Source of the DNA: SOKG01 sp964449845
GTDB lineage: Bacteria; Chloroflexota; Dehalococcoidia; SZUA-161
Length of the DNA: 19,410 nt
Reading direction: 5' to 3'
Assembly: GCA_964449845.1 (NCBI GenBank)
Contig: CAYVES010000031.1
Coordinates: forward strand, 1 to 19,410
The translations under genes and the position numbers were made by a program. The notes under the pieces were generated by a model. That model saw nothing but the letters and a program-made list of their open reading frames with translations, did not search any database and was not told where the DNA came from. Positions 14,996-19,410 of the stretch are shown here, in pieces (position 1 is the first letter of the stretch; each line of letters starts with the position of its first letter).

Positions 14996-16105
14996 TCAAG
15001 GAACGATGGTAGACCTGGAAACCAGCCCCTTGTCCTGATTCTCAAAGGCCTCGTTGATTTCCTCGAGTGGGTAGGAACGGGCGAGAATCTTGTCGAAGGG
15101 GTATTTGTCCTTGGCCCGGCTCAGGAAGTCAAGGGCTTTCTTCAAGGCACTGGCGGGATACAACATGACACCCACTATGCTCTTGTTATCCATCACGAGC
15201 TTGGACGGTTCAGCCTCATAGGTCATTCCAAAACTGATGTTGCCGATCTCCAGGTAGCGCCCGCCGTTGCCGAGCATGTCTATGCCTTCAGGAACCACAT
15301 GGGGGAAGCCCACGAGTTCGGCGACGACATCCGCTCCCCAGCCTCCGGTCAGTTCCTTTACCTTCAGCCAGCGTTCCGTCGGGGTCTTAACCTCCCTGAA
15401 GTCGATCAACTCATCGGCGCCAAAGGCTTTGGCCAGCTTCAGGCGCTCGTCGATGCCATCAATGACGATGACCTTTTCCGCCCCCATGTCTTTAGCCACC
15501 GCGGTAGCATAGATGCCCAATCCTCCTGCCCCCTGGATGACGATGGTCTCCCCGAAGCTGAACCCCACTCTCTCCAGGCCGTAGATAACCTGTGAGAGGG
15601 CGCAGTTGGCGGGGGCTGCCATGTCGTCTGTGACGTCGTCAGGCACCTTGAAAACCGTGTAATTGGGAGGCAGATAGTGGTAGTCGGCATAGGTGCCGCG
15701 GAAGTGAGGAGGCTCCTCGCAGGGGCTTACCACGGCGAGGGGAGCAATAGGGCACGCGGCGTCCTGTCCCTTTAAGCACGCCCGGCAGCGCCCACAGGGG
15801 CGGAAATAACGGTGAACCACCCGATCCCCTACAGCCAGGGGCTGGCCCGCCGAGTCGGTGAGAACGCCCTCACCCAGCTTGGCAACGGTACCAGTCATCT
15901 CGTGCCCCAGGATCGCCGGCAGAGGTGCTCCCAGGGCGGTGAGGTTAAGATCCCCACGCCACTGGTGAAGGTCCGAGCCACATATGTTAGTCCTTGACAC
16001 CTTGATCAGGATGGCCCCCGGCTCGGGTTCAGGCACCGGATACTCTCTGATCTCCATGGGTTGGCCAAATCCTGTATAGACTGCTGCTCTTCCTTTGTCA
16101 GCCAT
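14996..16105 (-). CDS. Zinc-dependent alcohol/polyol dehydrogenase (MDR family, Tdh/sorbitol DH-like)
   Basis: The 369-residue protein has the two-domain medium-chain dehydrogenase layout. Catalytic zinc ligands are C42 in NICGSDLH and H68/E69 in LGHEMTGTV. The structural zinc lobe C104, C107, C110, C118 (CX2CX2CX7C) is complete. The Rossmann motif GAGGLG is at 192-197, with an acidic end of the second strand (VIVIDG) that favours NAD over NADP. It should oxidise a secondary alcohol, polyol or hydroxy acid. The ATG at 16105 has AGGGGGT about 7 bases upstream; the frame's earlier starts add an unrelated N-terminus. It precedes the AOR gene, so alcohol and aldehyde oxidation steps are encoded side by side. 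Confidence 0.93.
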   Translation of the reverse strand: MADKGRAAVYTGFGQPMEIREYPVPEPEPGAILIKVSRTNICGSDLHQWRGDLNLTALGAPLPAILGHEMTGTVAKLGEGVLTDSAGQPLAVGDRVVHRYFRPCGRCRACLKGQDAACPIAPLAVVSPCEEPPHFRGTYADYHYLPPNYTVFKVPDDVTDDMAAPANCALSQVIYGLERVGFSFGETIVIQGAGGLGIYATAVAKDMGAEKVIVIDGIDERLKLAKAFGADELIDFREVKTPTERWLKVKELTGGWGADVVAELVGFPHVVPEGIDMLGNGGRYLEIGNISFGMTYEAEPSKLVMDNKSIVGVMLYPASALKKALDFLSRAKDKYPFDKILARSYPLEEINEAFENQDKGLVSRSTIVP

Positions 16106-16136
16106 TGAATACCCCCTTCCTGCTCTCAAAGAGCGA

Positions 16137-16244
16137 TTAGCCGAGATTTCCCAGATCAGCCAAGGCTGAACAGACAAAGCACCCCACTCGCGAGAGATAA
16201 GAACTTATAGAGATAAGTTTCCTCTCTACGACCTTGACGCTCAC
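16137..16244 (-). CDS. Possible 35-residue small protein
   Basis: A GTG at 16244 lies 5 bases after a perfect AAGGAGG (16256-16250) and opens a 36-codon frame ending TAA at 16137, in the gap between the zinc-ribbon-like gene and the alcohol dehydrogenase. The product starts VSVKVVERKL, has two cysteines as CFVC and ends ADLGNLG. I recognise no family. The strong binding site is the only positive evidence; it could also be a leader peptide or chance. Confidence 0.25.
   Translation of the reverse strand: MSVKVVERKLISISSYLSRVGCFVCSALADLGNLG
16202..16219. promoter_or_regulatory. Inverted repeat, possible operator ahead of the dehydrogenase gene
   Basis: AACTTAT (16202-16208) and ATAAGTT (16213-16219) form a perfect 7-bp inverted repeat around AGAG. 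The nonamer AGAGATAAG also occurs twice as a direct repeat (16193-16201 and 16209-16217), one and a half helical turns apart. The site lies about 100 bases before the dehydrogenase ATG, where a dimeric repressor or activator could bind. It overlaps the doubtful small ORF. Confidence 0.4.
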
Positions 16245-16265
16245 GTTTGCCTCCTTGACCACCTC

Positions 16266-16502
16266 CTATCGCAGGAACAAGGACTTGATGGGGCTTTCGA
16301 ACTGGGTTCCACATATAGGACAGCGAAATAGAAGCCTTGTGAACCCCTGCCCGACTCTCTCTTGCCTGTAGACGGGACTGGCTTCCCTATCATCTGGGCA
16401 ACGGGCGTAAATGAATCGCCGGTAGCCGGTCTCATTAGCGACAAACAATTGGCCTGTCTCGAGTGCTTTCCTGATACGTTTCGTTTCCCCGCTCGCCACC
16501 AT
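16266..16502 (-). CDS. Small zinc-ribbon-like hypothetical protein
   Basis: The product is 78 residues, basic and probably cytoplasmic. Its second half contains ARCPDDRE (C37) and, 25 residues later, FRCPICGTQF (C62 and C65), so a metal site would have three cysteines plus one other ligand; it resembles a broken or variant zinc ribbon/rubredoxin knuckle. The first half has a charged helix-like stretch (ETKRIRKALETGQ). I do not recognise the family. Start 16502 is chosen over an ATG two codons earlier because GGAGG then lies 7 bases upstream; from the earlier ATG it would be too close. It heads the metabolic block behind a plausible promoter and may be a regulator or an electron-transfer accessory, which is a guess. 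Confidence 0.6.
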   Translation of the reverse strand: MVASGETKRIRKALETGQLFVANETGYRRFIYARCPDDREASPVYRQERVGQGFTRLLFRCPICGTQFESPIKSLFLR

Positions 16503-16592
16503 AAGCATACCTCCGTAAGACGTCTGTCCTATTTTCTGCGTGACACTATTGCCACCGGTAACCCTGTGCTCGGCTTATATCCTGCAGGCACT

Positions 16593-16621
16593 ATTCTACA
16601 TAGATAGCTCCATTAGGGCAA
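16593..16621 (-). promoter_or_regulatory. Candidate promoter of the metabolic block
   Basis: On the minus strand TTGCCC (16621-16616) and TAGAAT (16598-16593) are 17 bases apart, matching four and five of six consensus positions. Transcription would begin about 85 bases before the zinc-ribbon-like gene at 16502. A second -10-like TATAAG (16579-16574) lacks a -35. Confidence 0.4.
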
Positions 16622-16677
16622 CAAGGCGGTCAGGTGCACAGGACGCCCTTCTCCCGTGACGCCCCGATCCGTTTAGG

Positions 16678-17616
16678 CTATTGGAAGACATAGGTTGTCC
16701 CCACGCTATTGAGGAGGAACTGCTCAGGCATCTCCTTGGCGAATTGATTGATAGCAGTCCACCCGGTGCAATGCATGGGCACGACGAAGTCAGGGCCGAT
16801 TGTCCTCATCTCCTCAATAGTTGGCGCAATGATCGGCTCAAAAAGCGGCCCGGTGAGATGAAACCCACCCAGGACTGCGTGAACCTTGCTCGTGAGGGCA
16901 ACTTTCTGGAGATGCTTGACTGTATTGATTATCCCAGCGTGAGAACATCCGCCAATGATTACCAGCCCCCTGCCCTTCACTTTGACCGCCAGCCCTTGGT
17001 CATCAGAAAAAGGGTCCACAATCCATTGGTCATCGATTCTCGCTTCAGCCCAAGGAAAACCTTTCTCAAAATCGGTTACTCGCTCCACCTCCCCTGAAAC
17101 CAGGATGAGGTCTGAGGCCAACAGAGAAGCCTCCTTGGCTTTGTGAAGCGCCACTCCGGTGTCCTTCACGGACACCTCATCTAACCTGGGAAGGTCCGCC
17201 GGGCCGATGCCGGGAACATTGATGCGGCGCTGAAGAAAAGCGTCCGGGTGGAGAACAAGGGGTATTCCTTTGTTGGCCTTTTCTAGGAATGCCATAAGAC
17301 CTCCAAAATGGTCGAAATGGCCGTGGCTCAGAACCACAGCCTCAACTCTGCTCAAGTCCACTCCTAGAACGTCCACATTGTGAAGGAGGCTGATGTCTGA
17401 GATGCCCGCGTCCATTAGCACCGCGTGTTCCTCTGAGCCCGCGCTTACTTTGAGAAGACACGATAATCCGTGTTCTGCCAATAGAGGCATGGCATGAGGA
17501 GGGATGAGTGGTCGCTGCAGGACGTCTGTGCTCTGAAACAAGAGCACGTCAGTGTAATTGTCCACCAGGACGGTGACTTCCAGTTTGTCTGCTTCTCGCA
17601 AATTCAATCTACTCAT
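16678..17616 (-). CDS. Metallo-beta-lactamase-fold hydrolase (COG1237 family)
   Basis: The 312-residue protein has the MBL signature SHGHFDHFGG, giving H98, H100, D102 and H103. Further ligands are H226 in IIGGCSHAGI, H253 in GGFHL and H282 in PMHCTG. The GGCSHAGIINT and GGFHL blocks and a long N-terminal strand (TVLVDNYTD) are those of the COG1237 group, often named 7,8-dihydropterin-6-methyl-4-(beta-D-ribofuranosyl)-aminobenzene-5'-phosphate synthase after a methanopterin-linked member. That activity is poorly tested in bacteria, so only the fold and likely metal-dependent ester/phosphate chemistry are claimed. GGGAGG lies 8 bases before the ATG. It follows the ICMT-like gene after 24 bases and is the last gene of a three-gene unit. 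Confidence 0.9.
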   Translation of the reverse strand: MSRLNLREADKLEVTVLVDNYTDVLLFQSTDVLQRPLIPPHAMPLLAEHGLSCLLKVSAGSEEHAVLMDAGISDISLLHNVDVLGVDLSRVEAVVLSHGHFDHFGGLMAFLEKANKGIPLVLHPDAFLQRRINVPGIGPADLPRLDEVSVKDTGVALHKAKEASLLASDLILVSGEVERVTDFEKGFPWAEARIDDQWIVDPFSDDQGLAVKVKGRGLVIIGGCSHAGIINTVKHLQKVALTSKVHAVLGGFHLTGPLFEPIIAPTIEEMRTIGPDFVVPMHCTGWTAINQFAKEMPEQFLLNSVGTTYVFQ

Positions 17617-17640
17617 TGTTTGAGCCTCCCTTCGGCTGTT

Positions 17641-18204
17641 TCAACCAGATTTGGGCATTCCTATCCATCGAGGGGTTCTATTCATGTATTCACGATAGGC
17701 GTCGCCATACTTCTCAAGGCAAGACCGCTCCTCAGGGATTGCAAGGACAAATGAGAGAATTGTATATACAATCGAAAATAGTAGAAAAACCCATGAAGCC
17801 GAAGCTATACCCACCCCGATAAACATGACTAACTGGGTGATATACATGGGATGTCTTGAGTAGCGGTACAGCCCCTTGGTAAGCGGCTCACTATCAATCG
17901 GGGTGGTAGCAAAGCTCACGATAACTGCGGTGTAGGTAATCAGTCCTACCATAGAAATGGGGAAACCTACGTAGAACCATATCGTCCCTAAGCGCAAAGG
18001 CAGGAAAACAGAGTATATAACGGCGAGAAGCCAGAGTATCCAGACGACGGGGTAGAGCTTCCTCTCAGTCTCGCCATGTGGCCTTTCCATCTCTTGCACC
18101 AGGCCTCTATGAATCAGCATCATTAAGGGCATAGGCAAGAAGTGATAAAGCATGAAAATCCAGGCGTTCCATACACCTATTTCAAAAGCTGGTATGAGCG
18201 ACAT
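17641..18204 (-). CDS. Isoprenylcysteine carboxyl methyltransferase-like membrane protein
   Basis: The 187-residue integral membrane protein has hydrophobic segments at about 10-31, 52-70, 75-98 and a long hairpin-like pair at 121-147. The C-terminal SAM-binding region shows GLYRYSRHPMY (111-121) and EERSCLEKYGDAYREY (148-163), the signature of the ICMT/PEMT-like family. Bacterial members methylate small molecules or lipids at the membrane, and substrates are mostly unknown; protein prenylcysteine is unlikely in bacteria. GGGAG lies 7 bases before the ATG. It is 37 bases downstream of a soluble methyltransferase gene and 24 bases upstream of the MBL-fold gene, so the three are probably one transcript. 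Confidence 0.9.
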   Translation of the reverse strand: MSLIPAFEIGVWNAWIFMLYHFLPMPLMMLIHRGLVQEMERPHGETERKLYPVVWILWLLAVIYSVFLPLRLGTIWFYVGFPISMVGLITYTAVIVSFATTPIDSEPLTKGLYRYSRHPMYITQLVMFIGVGIASASWVFLLFSIVYTILSFVLAIPEERSCLEKYGDAYREYMNRTPRWIGMPKSG

Positions 18205-18241
18205 GATTTACTCCCTATGGTTCCGTTTCCTGCTTCAATTG

Positions 18242-18871
18242 CTACTGTTTGACCCCGCATGCCATCATTTGCTTGGGCATCATCAATCCTTTTGTGTAAG
18301 TGATGGAAACCTCTAAGAATCCGGCTTCTTTCATCATGGTTCGTACGTCATCTTCTGTCCAGAGCCACATCCCATACTTCTCGACATCCTTCGAATGATC
18401 TTTTCCATCTTCAGCGTTCCACTCTATACTGACGACCACTCTTCCTCCAGGACGCAGCACTCGATGCATTTCCTTCAGCGACTCCAGGGGCTTGGGAAAG
18501 CCAACGAAAGAACCCATTGTCGTAGCAACGCTGAACCTGTTATCCTCCCAGGGAAGCTGTGATGCTTCACCCTCAACGAACTCTGCGGTTCCTGCCTTGA
18601 TTCGGTCTCGATGTTTTCTCCTTGCCATTCTGACCGATAACTCGGAGAGGTCTAAGCCAGCAATGCTATGGACATGCGAGGCGTATTTCTTCAGGAAGTA
18701 ACCATTGCCGCAACCAACGTCAAGAAGGTCATCTTCTGGCTTAAGCTCCAGGATTTTGGCCGTATTTCTATATATGGATTTGTGTCCAATATTCATGCCA
18801 ATGAACGTAAACCTTCCAGCGAATCCCCTGGGCAGCATCGGTTGTGGGAGTTTTGTCTTTTCAACGTTCAT
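18242..18871 (-). CDS. Class I SAM-dependent methyltransferase
   Basis: The 209-residue cytoplasmic protein has the Rossmann methyltransferase motifs: motif I LLDVGCGNGYF (49-59), the acidic end of strand 2 at D74 in AGLDLSELS, motif II/III around QLPWEDNRFSVATT (105-118) and the post-motif LRPGGRVVVSIEWN (139-152). This is the UbiE/Methyltransf_11 type, acting on small molecules. The N-terminal 40 residues (GFAGRFTFIGMNIGHKSIY) probably form a substrate lid. AAGGAG lies 8 bases before the ATG. It is the first gene of the three-gene unit and divergent from the nitronate monooxygenase-like gene. The substrate cannot be assigned. Confidence 0.92.
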   Translation of the reverse strand: MNVEKTKLPQPMLPRGFAGRFTFIGMNIGHKSIYRNTAKILELKPEDDLLDVGCGNGYFLKKYASHVHSIAGLDLSELSVRMARRKHRDRIKAGTAEFVEGEASQLPWEDNRFSVATTMGSFVGFPKPLESLKEMHRVLRPGGRVVVSIEWNAEDGKDHSKDVEKYGMWLWTEDDVRTMMKEAGFLEVSITYTKGLMMPKQMMACGVKQ

Positions 18872-18925
18872 CTTCTCAACTCCTTAGCGTTCTCTCTCAT
18901 ACCTGTCTGTGGCAACTGCGGCTCC

Positions 18926-18954
18926 ATTTTACGCCAGTAGTTCTGCTGGAGCAA
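18926..18954 (-). promoter_or_regulatory. Candidate promoter of the methyltransferase-ICMT-MBL unit
   Basis: Minus-strand TTGCTC (18954-18949), a 17-base spacer and TAAAAT (18931-18926) would start transcription about 48 bases before the methyltransferase ATG. The -10 matches five of six bases, the -35 three. Confidence 0.4.
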
Positions 18955-19050
18955 GCCAGAAAGGAGGCAAATCGGCACAGTGAACAACCCCGGTTTCGTA
19001 ATAGTTCTGTTGAGGGCATGTCTGGGTCAAGGGGAGGACGCTATCACTTG

Positions 19051-19079
19051 TTGGAAGTCGTTGCCAAAACTGTTATAAT
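19051..19079 (+). promoter_or_regulatory. Promoter of the nitronate monooxygenase-like gene
   Basis: TTGGAA (19051-19056), 17 bases and a perfect TATAAT (19074-19079) point to the gene starting at 19187. The predicted start near 19086 leaves a leader of about 100 bases, which contains a ten-codon ATG frame at 19091 of doubtful meaning. Confidence 0.6.
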
Positions 19080-19186
19080 TCTTCGCACTCATGTCAACGG
19101 AGGTTGTTTTGGACTTCCCGTGACAGCATTTGTGCATGACACCGGCTTCAGCAACTAGCCACCTTGAGATAATTGAGGAGAAAGAA

Positions 19187-19410
19187 GTGGCAAAGAATGT
19201 TCTTCGGACTAAGTTATGTGACATGCTCGATATCGAATATCCCATCATCCTGGCTGGTATGGGTGGCGCCTCTGGCCCCACCCTTGCGGCTGCGGTATCA
19301 AACGCAGGTGGATTGGGCGTTTTGGGCGCAGCCGCCCTGAACCCTGACCAACTGCGTGACTGGATCGAAAAGACGAGGAGCCTCACTGACAAGCCCTTCG
19401 GTGTGGACCT
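19187..19410 (+). CDS. Nitronate monooxygenase / 2-nitropropane dioxygenase family, N-terminal 74 residues (cut by window edge)
   Basis: The frame opens at GTG 19187, 6 bases after GAGGAG (19175-19180), and runs off the right edge. The segment YPIILAGMGGASGPTLAAAV followed by SNAGGLGVLGA is the N-terminal FMN-binding strand and loop of the NMO/FabK-like TIM-barrel family. Bacterial members oxidise alkyl nitronates or reduce enoyl-ACP (FabK); 74 residues do not separate the two. The GTG is chosen because the first in-frame ATG, at codon 13, would cut into the strand preceding the flavin loop. A good promoter lies about 110 bases upstream. Confidence 0.88.
   Translation, partial: MAKNVLRTKLCDMLDIEYPIILAGMGGASGPTLAAAVSNAGGLGVLGAAALNPDQLRDWIEKTRSLTDKPFGVD

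Larger units (their letters stand above)
18872..19186. other. Divergent promoter region
   Basis: This 315-base gap between the methyltransferase (minus) and the nitronate monooxygenase-like gene (plus) holds one promoter candidate for each direction (18926-18954 minus and 19051-19079 plus). The long minus-strand frame crossing it from 19392 is a shadow of the plus gene. I see no RNA gene in it. Confidence 0.6.

Noticed and set aside
14951..15595. 214-codon plus-strand frame
   Set aside because: Antisense shadow of the zinc alcohol dehydrogenase, whose zinc and Rossmann motifs are unmistakable.
19027..19392. 121-codon minus-strand frame near the right edge
   Set aside because: It overlaps the nitronate monooxygenase-family start on the other strand, which has a clear motif, binding site and promoter.
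1..19410. CRISPR array, complete insertion sequence, transposase, rRNA or intact tRNA
   Set aside because: I found no regularly spaced long repeats, no transposase or integrase motifs and no intact structural RNA by eye; only the short MITE-like element is supported.

Overview
The window is a moderate-G+C, densely coded bacterial segment, almost certainly from an anaerobe. It carries a tungsten-type aldehyde:ferredoxin oxidoreductase, a 4-hydroxybutyryl-CoA dehydratase-type radical enzyme and an FMN/FAD/4Fe-4S enoate reductase. The mix of these genes with phytochrome-like kinases, a GYD protein and a CGAAGCAATC-type dispersed repeat would suit a Dehalococcoidia-like Chloroflexota or a Desulfobacterota genome. 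That is a guess from content; there is no marker gene here to settle it.

Layout. (1) 1-715, minus strand: the start of a TrmO-type tRNA methyltransferase (cut by the window edge), preceded by an FMN flavoprotein with a cysteine cluster. (2) 716-1891: about 1.2 kb with no convincing gene, but with an orphan sigma70-like promoter and the promoter of the next gene. (3) 1892-3262, plus strand: a secreted papain-family cysteine protease, closed by two hairpins that share one octamer in four copies. (4) 7041-3392, minus strand: a signalling operon of PAS histidine kinase, CheY-like regulator (ATGA overlap), REC-PAS-histidine kinase and GYD protein. It lies behind a striking array of 11-bp-phased repeats (7169-7233). 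(5) 16502-7429, minus strand: a long co-directional metabolic block of zinc-ribbon-like small protein, zinc alcohol dehydrogenase, AOR-family oxidoreductase, cyclase-family hydrolase, 4-HBCD-like dehydratase, D-tagatose 3-epimerase-like TIM barrel and enoate-reductase-type flavoenzyme. A 128-bp MITE-like element sits between the last two genes. (6) 18871-16678, minus strand: a three-gene unit of SAM methyltransferase, isoprenylcysteine-methyltransferase-like membrane protein and COG1237-type metallo-beta-lactamase-fold protein. (7) 19187 to the end, plus strand: the start of a nitronate monooxygenase-family protein, divergent from unit 6 and with a good TTGGAA-N17-TATAAT promoter.

How it fits together. 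Block 5 reads as an accessory anaerobic pathway in which a small hydroxy- or cyclic substrate is opened or hydrolysed (cyclase), oxidised at alcohol and aldehyde level (ADH, AOR), dehydrated (4-HBCD-like) and reduced at a C=C bond (OYE/FadH-like). The substrate cannot be named from sequence. No CoA ligase, CoA transferase or transporter is in the window. The signalling operon lies just downstream, but none of its products has a recognisable DNA-binding domain, so a link to block 5 is only positional.
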